Source: Chitinophaga polysaccharea (GTDB taxonomy: Bacteria; Bacteroidota; Bacteroidia; Chitinophagales; Chitinophagaceae). Taken from it: a stretch of DNA of 64,000 nt. The number at the start of each line of letters is the position of its first letter. Within the stretch, counting starts at the first letter, position 1. Under the pieces are notes generated by a model, which was given only the letters and a program-made list of their open reading frames with translations, searched no databases and was not told the DNA's origin. The stretch covers positions 248,001 to 312,000 of the forward strand of contig NZ_VIWO01000003.1 of the NCBI RefSeq assembly GCF_007829335.1, read 5' to 3'. Of this stretch, positions 26,811 through 34,807 are shown one piece after another. Made by a program: the position numbers and the translations under genes.

Positions 26811-28493
26811 ATGAAAAATATACTTTCCATTGGCGATATCATCGTCTTTGTTATTTATTTCGTCATCGTTGCCACCTATGGTTATTGGATATACCGGAAG
26901 AAGAAAAAAGCGGCTACTGATACAAAAGACTTCTTCCTGGCCGAAGGGTCCCTCACCTGGTGGGCCATTGGCGCCTCCCTGATTGCCTCCAATATTTCGG
27001 CCGAACAGTTTATCGGCATGAGTGGCGATGGTTATTTTGTAGGAATAGCGGTAGCCGCCTATGAGTGGATCGCCGCCATTGCCCTCATCATTATCGCCGT
27101 CTGGTTTATTCCCATCTACCTGAAGAATAAAATTTATACCATGCCGCAATTCCTGAAAACGCGCTACAATGAAACAGTGGCGCTGATCATGGCAATTTTC
27201 TGGCTGTTCCTCTATGTGTTTGTTAACCTCACCTCCATTTTATACCTGGGCGCACTGGCCATCAATGGACTGCTGGGCGGCCAATACCTGCATATAGTGA
27301 TGATTGCGCTGTCGGTTTTTGCGGTGATCATTACCCTGGGAGGTATGAAGGTTATCGGGTATACCGACGTGATACAGGTGGGAGTATTGATTATCGGTGG
27401 GTTGGCCACTACCTATATGGCATTGACCATGGTAAGCGAGAAATTTGGATTGGGACATGATGCGATTGCCGGCTTCGGCGCGCTGATGAAAGATGCGCCC
27501 GATCATTTTCATATGATCCTTGCCAAGCCGGATGCCTCCTCTTCCCAGGAATATATCAACAAATACCTGGTACTTCCCGGTATACTGATGTATGCAGCCG
27601 GGCAGTGGATTGTGAACCTCAACTATTGGGGTTGTAACCAGTATATCACCCAACGCGCGCTGGGCGCTAACCTGCAAACCGCCCGAAACGGGATTATGTT
27701 TGCCGGTCTGTTGAAAATTATGATGCCTATTATCGTCATGCTGCCCGGTATAGCAGCATACGTGTTACAGAAGAATGGCCATTTACCGGGACTGGAGAAT
27801 AAAGATGGGGCATATGCCGCTATTCTCGGCTTTCTGCCTTCCGGCCTGAAAGGATTGTCGATAGCCGCTTTAACAGCAGCGATCGTAGCTTCCCTGGCAG
27901 GTAAGGCCAACAGTATCTCTACTATTTTTACCCTGGATATTTATCGTAAATACATCCGCCAGGATGCCTCGGAAGCCAAGCTGGTGTGGACCGGTCGCAT
28001 TACAGTGGTAGCAGCCATGGTGCTGGCTATCCTGTTTACCTGGAATGATTTGCTGGGCATAGGCGGAGCTGGTGGGTTCACCTTCATCCAGAAATATACC
28101 GGCTTTATCAGCCCCGGTGTATTTGCCATGTTCCTGCTGGGTATGTTCTGGAAACGAACTACCGGCGCAGCAGCGGTGGCAGGTATTGTTACCGGTTTTA
28201 CTCTTTGCGTGTTCTTCAACCAGTTTGCGCCGGCGGTGCTGGGACATGAAACGATTTTCTATACCGCTTACCCCAATGCTAAAGGCGGCTACGAAATTCC
28301 TTTCCTGATCTGTATGGGCCTGGCTTTCCTGTTTACCATGATCGTCATGATCGCCATCAGCCTCGCGGGCCCTAAGGTAAATCCGAAGGCATTTATATTC
28401 GACAAAGGTATGTTCAGGATCAGTCCTGCTACAACCGTGCTGATCGTTGTAACGTTACTGTTACTATCTGCTTTGTATATACGTTTCTGGTAA
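26811..28493 (+). CDS. Sodium/sugar symporter (SSS family), probable arabinose transporter
   Basis: An inner-membrane Na+/solute symporter of the SGLT branch, 560 residues with about 14 hydrophobic helices. Signatures are ASNISAEQFIGMSGDGYFVG (helix 2), the cytoplasmic loop FLKTRYNETVALIMA and NYWGCNQYITQRALGA, typical of the sugar-transporting members. Its position directly after araBDA implies L-arabinose as substrate, as for the AraT-type symporters of Bacteroidetes arabinose loci. It is 137 bp from araA, with a hairpin between, so it may share the araB promoter. Confidence 0.9.
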   Translation: MKNILSIGDIIVFVIYFVIVATYGYWIYRKKKKAATDTKDFFLAEGSLTWWAIGASLIASNISAEQFIGMSGDGYFVGIAVAAYEWIAAIALIIIAVWFIPIYLKNKIYTMPQFLKTRYNETVALIMAIFWLFLYVFVNLTSILYLGALAINGLLGGQYLHIVMIALSVFAVIITLGGMKVIGYTDVIQVGVLIIGGLATTYMALTMVSEKFGLGHDAIAGFGALMKDAPDHFHMILAKPDASSSQEYINKYLVLPGILMYAAGQWIVNLNYWGCNQYITQRALGANLQTARNGIMFAGLLKIMMPIIVMLPGIAAYVLQKNGHLPGLENKDGAYAAILGFLPSGLKGLSIAALTAAIVASLAGKANSISTIFTLDIYRKYIRQDASEAKLVWTGRITVVAAMVLAILFTWNDLLGIGGAGGFTFIQKYTGFISPGVFAMFLLGMFWKRTTGAAAVAGIVTGFTLCVFFNQFAPAVLGHETIFYTAYPNAKGGYEIPFLICMGLAFLFTMIVMIAISLAGPKVNPKAFIFDKGMFRISPATTVLIVVTLLLLSALYIRFW

Positions 28494-28513
28494 CAGCTGT
28501 GGCGACTATCTTT

Positions 28514-28540
28514 TTTAGCCCCGTGTTTCGCGGGGCTAAA
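28514..28540 (+). terminator. Terminator after the symporter gene
   Basis: TTTAGCCCCG (28514-28523) and CGGGGCTAAA (28531-28540) form a 10-bp stem with a 7-base loop, about 20 bp after the symporter stop. It separates the arabinose operon from araR. Confidence 0.7.
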
Positions 28541-28574
28541 CTTAATTTGTATTTTTATTGTTTAATCAATCGCT

Positions 28575-29294
28575 ATGAAAAGATATTCGCAGCAAAGTCG
28601 CTTATTATTCGCTGTTGACTGTATTATTTTTGGATTTGACGGACAAGAGCTGAAATTGCTGCTGATACAAAGGGGCTTTGAGCCTTTCAAAGGACAATGG
28701 AGCCTGGTTGGTGGATTCGTACAGGAGAGTGAAAGCGCGGAGGATGCCGCCAGCAGGGTGTTGAAGGACCTGACCGGGCTGGATGGCATCTATATGGAAC
28801 AACTGCATACATTTAGTTCCCCTTCCCGCGATACGGTAGAACGTACCGTATCGGTGGCTTATACCGCCCTGATTGATATACAAAAATATAAACAGCAGCT
28901 GAACGAAGATTTTCATGCCGTGTGGTTTCCTATCAACCATCACCCGGAACTGATCTTCGATCATAAACAGATGGTAGACCAGGCCAAGGAAAAGCTGCGG
29001 TATAAAGCTGCGCTGCATCCGCTGTTGCTGGAACTGCTGCCAGGTAAGTTTACCATTCCGCAATTGCAGCACCTTTATGAATCTGTTTATAACGCGGCCT
29101 TCGATAAGGGTAATTTCAGTCGTAAGATCCTGTCTACCAAATTGCTGGTAAAGCTGGCAGACAAAGATAAACTCAGCTCAAAAAAAGGCGCTTTTTACTA
29201 CAAGATTGACCGTAAGAAGTATAACGCTAATTTCCATGCTTTCCTCAATTTCGTGCCGGATCCGCATGTATTGGCCGCTACAAACGGGGTGTAA
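28575..29294 (+). CDS. araR: Nudix-type arabinose regulator AraR
   Basis: A transcription factor of the Bacteroidetes AraR/NrtR type: an N-terminal Nudix fold (about 10-145) fused to a C-terminal winged helix (about 150-235, PGKFTIPQLQHLYESVY, SRKILSTKLL). The Nudix box is degenerate: G47 and E53 remain, but the catalytic REUxEE reads RVLKDL at 61-66, so hydrolysis is unlikely and the domain should sense L-arabinose. Such regulators repress arabinose genes in the absence of sugar. It sits between the sugar transporter and a GH51, in a locus with six copies of one palindrome. It is followed by a UUCG-capped terminator. Confidence 0.9.
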   Translation: MKRYSQQSRLLFAVDCIIFGFDGQELKLLLIQRGFEPFKGQWSLVGGFVQESESAEDAASRVLKDLTGLDGIYMEQLHTFSSPSRDTVERTVSVAYTALIDIQKYKQQLNEDFHAVWFPINHHPELIFDHKQMVDQAKEKLRYKAALHPLLLELLPGKFTIPQLQHLYESVYNAAFDKGNFSRKILSTKLLVKLADKDKLSSKKGAFYYKIDRKKYNANFHAFLNFVPDPHVLAATNGV

Positions 29295-29378
29295 GTGAAA
29301 TATAAGTTTTTACGTGTTTGCTAAACAATTAAAAAACTTCCGTAACTTAGGCCCACGCAATGCAAGGGGATAGTGAAC

Positions 29379-29402
29379 GTGTTCTTCGGAACACTTTTTT
29401 AT
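29379..29402 (+). terminator. UUCG-tetraloop terminator after araR
   Basis: GTGTTC (29379-29384) and GAACAC (29389-29394) pair around the stable TTCG loop, followed by a T run from 29395. Confidence 0.8.
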
Positions 29403-29415
29403 ACATTTTTTTATA

Positions 29416-29432
29416 ATTGTTTATTTGACAAT
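29416..29432. promoter_or_regulatory. AraR operator site 3 (second GH51)
   Basis: ATTGTTTATTTGACAAT, perfect right half-site. It lies 168 bp before the GH51 at 29584 and 51 bp before a small leader frame at 29483. Confidence 0.72.
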
Positions 29433-29482
29433 TAATAGAGATATTCAATTAATGACTGATATAAATTTTTAAAACACCGTAT

Positions 29483-29587
29483 ATGAAATGGACGACTGTA
29501 TTTTTGCTATCGTCCCTTTTTTATTTTCATGGCCATTGGCCGCTACTCCGGAAGCGGGAGTGTGAAAAAAGTAATCACCACATATGA
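29483..29587 (+). CDS. Possible leader peptide, 34 aa, overlapping the second GH51 start
   Basis: A short frame beginning MKWTTVFLLSSLFYFHGHW, with a hydrophobic run like a signal peptide. Its stop TGA overlaps the ATG of the GH51 gene (ATGA at 29584-29587), the classic layout for translational coupling. It lies between the AraR operator and GH51. It may be a regulatory leader, a remnant of an older signal peptide, or chance. I know of no homologue. Confidence 0.35.
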   Translation: MKWTTVFLLSSLFYFHGHWPLLRKRECEKSNHHI

Positions 29588-31560
29588 AAACAGAACGTAT
29601 TATTACAACAGCGGCTTTGTTGATGGGCATGTATACCTTCCCGTCGGTAGCGCAACAGTCACTGCAATTTACCATAAAGGCCAACGAGGTAAAAGCGCCC
29701 GTAGCACCCCATATGTGGGGGATTTTCTTCGAGGATATCAACCTCAGTGCCGATGGCGGTATTTATGCAGAACTGGTGAAAAACCGCTCCTTCGAATTCA
29801 ATACTCCCCTGATGGGCTGGAGTATCCCGAAGGAAACGGCGGCTAACGGCAATGTACTGGTGGTGAATCGGCATGATACCCATCCTTCCAATCCCCGCTT
29901 TGCGCGAATAACAGTAACGGGCACACGCAGTTTTGATATGGTGAATGAAGGCTTCCGTGGTATGGGTATTAAAGCCGGCGAGCAATATAATTTTTCTGTA
30001 TATGCCCGTCAACAGGGCAGTACACCGGTAAAGATCAGGATAGCCCTGCTGGATGAATCCGGGAAAGAGATCGGCAATGCAGTTGTATCGCCCCAGGGTA
30101 GTGAATGGCAGCTTTATAAAGCATCATTTACTGCATCCGCTACCGTGGCCAAAGCCAAATTGCAGGTAGCATTCAGCGGACCGGGTATTCTTGACGCCGA
30201 CATGATTTCCCTGTTTCCACAGCATACCTGGAAAGAACGCAGCAACGGGCTGAGAGCCGACCTGGTGCAATTGCTGGTCGACCTGCACCCGGGTTTCCTG
30301 CGTTTCCCCGGCGGTTGTATTGTAGAAGGAAAGGAGCTGACCAACCGTTATCAATGGAAGAAAACTGTAGGTGATGTGAACGATCGCGAACTGATCATCA
30401 ACCGCTGGAATACGGAGTTTGCACACCGCGCCACACCGGATTACTACCAGTCGTTCGGATTGGGATTTTTTGAATATTTCCAGCTGGCGGAAGACATCGG
30501 TGCATCGCCGCTGCCTATTCTCAACTGTGGCATGGCTTGTCAGTATAACAGCGGGGAAGTAGTAGCCGTTAATGAGCTGCAGCCTTATATCCAGGATGCA
30601 CTCGACCTCGTGGAATTTGCCAATGGCGATACCCACACCAAATGGGGCGCATTGCGCGCCAAAATGGGACACCCTGAGCCGTTCCACCTGAAAATGCTGG
30701 GCGTGGGCAACGAACAATGGGGGCCTCAGTATGTGGAACGCTATACTATTTTTGCAAAAGCCATCAAAGATAAATACCCCGACATCAAGTTGGTGAATAG
30801 CCTGGGGCCCAGTCCCGATGGCGATAAATTCGAGTTCCTGAATGATACGCTCCGCCGCCTGAATGCCGACATCCTGGATGAGCACTACTACAGCTCACCC
30901 GGATGGTTTTTGAGCAATGCAGGTCGCTACGATCATTACGACCGTAAAGGCCCTAAGATCTTTGCCGGCGAGTATGCAGCGCATACCAAAGATAATGGGG
31001 CCAATAAAAACTCCTGGCAGGCGGCCCTGGCGGAAGCCGCGTTTATGACAGGCCTGGAGCGCAACACCGATGTAGTGGTGATGGCCTCCTATGCGCCGCT
31101 GCTGGCACATGTAGATGGCTGGCAATGGGCGCCGGACCTGATCTGGTTCGATAACCTGCGGTCTTACGGTACGCCCAACTACTATGTACAAAAGCTCTAC
31201 GCCAACCATAAAGGATCGGAAGTTGTATCCATGCTGAAAGGAAACCAGGTAATCACCGGACAAGACAGCGTATATGCTTCTGCGGTACTCGACAAGGCCA
31301 CCGGGGAGCTGGTAGTGAAAATGGTGAATGCTGCTGCTACGCCCGTTCCGGTGGAAGTAGCCGTGCAGGGCGTGAAAGGGCTGGCTGCCAGCAGCCGCCT
31401 TATTACGCTGCAAAGCAACGATCTGCAGGCGCTGAATTCATTGGACGCGCCTACCCATATTGCACCTACAGAAAAGACCATCGACACCCGCCGCAAAACG
31501 ATTAAAACTACCATGGCGCCCTGGTCTTTTTATGTGATCCGCACAAAGATAAATCCGTAG
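29584..31560 (+). CDS. GH51 alpha-L-arabinofuranosidase with carbohydrate-binding domain
   Basis: A secreted exo-arabinofuranosidase (signal peptide 1-23, SVAQ) of 658 residues. A carbohydrate-binding-like beta-sandwich (about 60-205, FARITVTGTRSFDMVNEGFRG to GILDADMISLFPQHTW) is inserted at the N-terminal side of the GH51 barrel, whose acid/base is Glu 377 (GVGNEQWG) and nucleophile Glu 463 (IFAGEYAAH). The C-terminal domain resumes at about 540. This resembles the larger GH51 enzymes encoded with AraR in Bacteroides. Controlled by the operator at 29416. Confidence 0.93.
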   Translation: MKTERIITTAALLMGMYTFPSVAQQSLQFTIKANEVKAPVAPHMWGIFFEDINLSADGGIYAELVKNRSFEFNTPLMGWSIPKETAANGNVLVVNRHDTHPSNPRFARITVTGTRSFDMVNEGFRGMGIKAGEQYNFSVYARQQGSTPVKIRIALLDESGKEIGNAVVSPQGSEWQLYKASFTASATVAKAKLQVAFSGPGILDADMISLFPQHTWKERSNGLRADLVQLLVDLHPGFLRFPGGCIVEGKELTNRYQWKKTVGDVNDRELIINRWNTEFAHRATPDYYQSFGLGFFEYFQLAEDIGASPLPILNCGMACQYNSGEVVAVNELQPYIQDALDLVEFANGDTHTKWGALRAKMGHPEPFHLKMLGVGNEQWGPQYVERYTIFAKAIKDKYPDIKLVNSLGPSPDGDKFEFLNDTLRRLNADILDEHYYSSPGWFLSNAGRYDHYDRKGPKIFAGEYAAHTKDNGANKNSWQAALAEAAFMTGLERNTDVVVMASYAPLLAHVDGWQWAPDLIWFDNLRSYGTPNYYVQKLYANHKGSEVVSMLKGNQVITGQDSVYASAVLDKATGELVVKMVNAAATPVPVEVAVQGVKGLAASSRLITLQSNDLQALNSLDAPTHIAPTEKTIDTRRKTIKTTMAPWSFYVIRTKINP

Positions 31561-31582
31561 TTGTCTCTTGACATATTGTTAT

Positions 31583-31611
31583 AACCGTTGACAGGTGTCA
31601 ACGGTTTTTTT
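31583..31611 (+). terminator. Terminator after the second GH51
   Basis: AACCGTTGACA (31583-31593) and TGTCAACGGTT (31596-31606) pair across a 2-base loop, followed by T residues to 31611. It lies directly before the decayed GH43. Confidence 0.8.
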
Positions 31612-31624
31612 ATTCCATTTTACT

Positions 31625-32244
31625 ATGAATAAAGCACTAATTATCGGCTTCCTGTTCCTCTTCACAGTCAGCCAGGCCCAGTATGTACACGACCCGGTGA
31701 TCATCCGCCAAGATAGCACCTGGTATCTTTTCTGTAGGGGAAATGGCATTACGGTGTACCGTTCTGCAGAACTGAACAACTGGCAACTGCAGCCTCCCGT
31801 ATTTGATAGTGTGCCCGGCTGGACCGTTGCTGCGATACCAAGTTTTAAAGGGCATTTATGGGCGCCGGATATCAGCTATTATAAGGGATGGTATTACCTG
31901 TACTACGCGGTATCCACCTTTGGTAAAAACAGGTCTGCGATAGGCGTGGCCGTTAATAAGACCTTGAATCGTGCGTCACCCGATTATAAATGGATCGATA
32001 AAGGCATGGTGGTACAGTCAGTGCCCGGAAGAGATGCCTGGAACGCTATAGACCCCGATTTTATCCTGGACGGGGCCGGAGTGCCCTGGCTGAGTTTGGG
32101 CTCCTTCTGGGGGGGATAAAGCTGTTTAAACTGGATAGCACCGACTACCTGGTGTTTCATGCCTATGATGCCGTTAACCAGGGAAAACCGGTATTAAGAA
32201 CGGCCCCCATTCAATGGAAGAATGGGTGGCCGGTAGTGTATTAA
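31625..32244 (+). pseudogene. Decayed GH43 arabinanase (frameshift plus internal deletion)
   Basis: The frame to 32119 encodes a signal peptide (LFTVSQAQ) and the first half of a GH43 endo/exo-1,5-alpha-L-arabinanase: YVHDPVIIR with the catalytic Asp, HLWAPDISYYKGWYYLYYAV, and NAIDPDFILD with the second Asp, ending SFWGG*. A seven-G tract at 32109-32115 causes the stop: one extra G would allow IKLFKLDST, then DYLVFHAYDAVNQGKPVLR and NGWPVVY to 32244, which is the family's C-terminal end. About 120 residues between, including the catalytic Glu region, are deleted, so even without the frameshift the enzyme would be dead. Its stop overlaps the GH127 stop (TTAA at 32241-32244). Confidence 0.85.
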
Positions 32245-34607
32245 TCTTTGATCATCCTGCATCCGTACAAGGGACCTGCACTGTTGTTGGCTTTAGGCAC
32301 AAAGCGGATCTGTACCTGTTGTTTGCCTTTGGTGAGGTGCGCCGGGATAGGATAAGAAATGTCATAGAAGCGGCTGCCTTTGTACTTGTTGATATCTTCA
32401 GTGGCAATGGTAGTACCGTCTACCACGATATCGAAGGTTCTGCCGCGGTTATCCATGCCCCAGTAGGTACATTGCAGTGTATGCGTGGCCTGTGGATCTA
32501 CTTTCATGGTAAAGGCAAAATATCCTTCGGGCCAGGCGATGCGCCATTTGCGGCCATGCTCTTCTTCGGTAGTGGTTTTTTCGCCGGTAAAATTGTGATC
32601 GCGTTCGGGCTGCATTTCGCCCGGGCGCAGGATATCGGTGGTGCGGGCATCCAGCTCCTGTTGCTTTTTCTTTTCCGCCGCATATACTGCCTGTTGTTGT
32701 TTCCAGCTATCGGGGCTAAATACATCCCAATACACAGTGTAATACTCATTGCGGGTGGTGTTGAAAGGCACCAGGGTAACATCCTGCGGCTGGCCGGTGC
32801 CGGCGGAACGGAAGCTGAGCTCGCGGTTGTTGACACGCTTGATCCAGGTATCGGGGGTTTGATTGGCCGTTACCAATACGGGCACTCCGCTTACCGGGTC
32901 GGGCTCTTTTTCTCCCAGTATACCCGATAACAATACGGGGCCATAGAACAGCGCCTGGCGATTAGGATTGTCAGGCATCGCTTCTGTATATACATCGGCC
33001 GGTAAAGTGAGCAATACCCGGTCGTTGTTTTTCCAGGTACGGGTGATGGTAAGATAGCCACTTTCATCTGTTGTCTGCGGTACCTGCTGTCCGTTTACCT
33101 GCAGGCTGATGCCGGGGCGGGCCCAGGCTGGTTTACGGATACGCAGGGTAAAGGCGTTTGCTTTGCGCGTGGTAACGGTAAGGGCTACACGATTATCTGC
33201 TGGCAGGGTGGAGGTCTGTGTTACGGTAACACCTTTTTCTTGCCAGTTTAGTACAGAAGGAATAAAGAGGTTCACATACAGGCTGCCGTCTTCCCCTCGA
33301 TAGTAAATGCTCTCTCCATATTTTACATGGTTTTCCATGCCGGAGCCTACGCAACAGGTGAAGGTTTCAAATTCGTCGCTGTATTCTTTACGGCCACCCA
33401 TACGGAGGGGTATAAAGTAGCACATCATACCGGTTTCGTGGTTTTGTGAAGCCAGGATATGGTTGTACAGTGCCTTTTCGTAATAGTCCATTAACCGGGC
33501 CTGTGGCGACAAGGCAAACAGGTGTCTTGTCAGCTTCAGCATGTTATAGGTATTGCAGGTTTCGGTAGTGTTGTCGGTTAAAGCGTCGTTGAGATGGCGG
33601 GCAGGGCCAAAGTATTCATAGTTGCTGTTGCCCCCGTTGGCGTAGGAGTGATCCCGGGTTACCACTTCCCAGAAATATTTGGCGATGGCAGCGTCTTTGG
33701 CATCTTTATTCAGTTCGTACCTGCGTATGCTGGCAATGGCCTTGGGGATCTGGGTATTGGAATGTTTACCTGGTAAAATATCTCTCCCGATAGCTAAAGA
33801 ATCCAGGATCCGTTTATCATAAAAGCGATAGGAGAGATCCAGGTATTTTTTATCGCCGCTGAGGGCATAGGTATTGGCCAGTGTTTCCGCCATGCCGCCG
33901 TATTCGCAGATCAGCATTTTTTGCATCTGCTCTTCCGAGAGGTTTTTAATGATATTGCCGGTCCAGTCGGCCAGGCGTTTATTCACTTTTAGGGCAGTAG
34001 CATTATCGCAATATAGCCAGGCGTCCAGCAGGCCGGCCATAATTTTATGCACGGTATACCAGGGCGACCAGCCGCCGTTCAGGTCAAAGCCCCGGGAGCG
34101 GATATCGCCGGCGGCAATCTCCGACCATAATTTATTATCGTTGGGAAAAGCGCCAATGTAGCCATTCCCGCGTTTGTCCTGGCAAATGGCCAGTTCACTC
34201 ACGAGGTAGTTGACCCGGTTCAGGTACGCTGTATCTTTCGTAGCGGCGTATTGCATGGCACAGGCCGAAAGGTAATGCCCCATGGTATGACCCGCCAGGC
34301 CGCCGGTTTCCCAACCGCCATATTGTTTGCCTTTAGGCTCCAGGCCAGCATTGGAACGGAATGCCGACAACAGCCTGTCCGGATCTATTTTAAGCAGATA
34401 ATGTGCATCAGCCAGCATGGCGGTTTTGAAGGGACCATCAGATAAAGTAACATCCGATATAGGAAAAGGATATGCTTTAATGTCTACAGCCGGCAACACT
34501 TTCATCTTACTTTCTTTCCATCCGGGAACATAGGATTGTGCCTGCGCGCTGTAATAGCTTTGCAGGCCGCCCGCCAGTAACAGGCAGAGAATGATCAGTC
34601 TTTTCAT
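32241..34607 (-). CDS. GH127 beta-L-arabinofuranosidase (first copy)
   Basis: A secreted enzyme (signal peptide 1-24, YSAQAQ) of the family typified by HypBA1, which removes beta-1,2-linked L-arabinofuranose from hydroxyproline-linked arabino-oligosaccharides. The zinc site and nucleophile are conserved: Glu 349 and Cys 351 in TTETCNTYN, and Cys 418-Cys 419 in FTCCVGSGMENH. The N-terminal (alpha/alpha)6 barrel (about 40-440) is followed by beta-sandwich domains; the last 130 residues resemble the carbohydrate-binding tail often found on these enzymes. I start at 34607; the frame opens at 34625. It shares its promoter region and the operator at 34708 with galM. Confidence 0.92.
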   Translation of the reverse strand: MKRLIILCLLLAGGLQSYYSAQAQSYVPGWKESKMKVLPAVDIKAYPFPISDVTLSDGPFKTAMLADAHYLLKIDPDRLLSAFRSNAGLEPKGKQYGGWETGGLAGHTMGHYLSACAMQYAATKDTAYLNRVNYLVSELAICQDKRGNGYIGAFPNDNKLWSEIAAGDIRSRGFDLNGGWSPWYTVHKIMAGLLDAWLYCDNATALKVNKRLADWTGNIIKNLSEEQMQKMLICEYGGMAETLANTYALSGDKKYLDLSYRFYDKRILDSLAIGRDILPGKHSNTQIPKAIASIRRYELNKDAKDAAIAKYFWEVVTRDHSYANGGNSNYEYFGPARHLNDALTDNTTETCNTYNMLKLTRHLFALSPQARLMDYYEKALYNHILASQNHETGMMCYFIPLRMGGRKEYSDEFETFTCCVGSGMENHVKYGESIYYRGEDGSLYVNLFIPSVLNWQEKGVTVTQTSTLPADNRVALTVTTRKANAFTLRIRKPAWARPGISLQVNGQQVPQTTDESGYLTITRTWKNNDRVLLTLPADVYTEAMPDNPNRQALFYGPVLLSGILGEKEPDPVSGVPVLVTANQTPDTWIKRVNNRELSFRSAGTGQPQDVTLVPFNTTRNEYYTVYWDVFSPDSWKQQQAVYAAEKKKQQELDARTTDILRPGEMQPERDHNFTGEKTTTEEEHGRKWRIAWPEGYFAFTMKVDPQATHTLQCTYWGMDNRGRTFDIVVDGTTIATEDINKYKGSRFYDISYPIPAHLTKGKQQVQIRFVPKANNSAGPLYGCRMIKD

Positions 34608-34707
34608 GTCGTCAATGTTTAACAAGGCTAAAGCTAGCTACCACCCCGTATACTTACTTTTTAATTATTGACAGATAGTACACGTATTTTAATCAATCAC
34701 GTTTTTA

Positions 34708-34724
34708 ATTGTTAATTTGACAAT
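34708..34724. promoter_or_regulatory. AraR operator site 4 (GH127/galM divergent promoter)
   Basis: ATTGTTAATTTGACAAT, perfect right half-site, at the left side of a 200-bp divergent promoter region. It lies 101 bp from the GH127 start and 84 bp from galM. Six bp to its right is the perfect palindrome CAAATAAATTTATTTG (34731-34746), whose two ends each read TTTATTTG outward, close to a -7 box on both strands. Confidence 0.7.
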
Positions 34725-34807
34725 AAATTTCAAATAAATTTATTTGATTGTAGCAAGATTATCCCGATATTTAGACACTCTTTTTTCACTTAATACCAAA
34801 ATACGTT

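Noticed and set aside
28575..29294. A housekeeping Nudix hydrolase
   Set aside because: The catalytic box is degenerate and a winged helix follows, as in AraR regulators; it also sits inside the arabinose locus.
29529..29846. A 105-codon frame covering the start of the second GH51
   Set aside because: It is a shadow of the GH51 frame, has no domain and would need the real gene to start later.
31561..31577. Candidate AraR site TTGTCTCTTGACAT after the second GH51
   Set aside because: The half-sites are spaced 2 bp and not 3, each arm has mismatches, and it lies in front of a dead GH43 gene.
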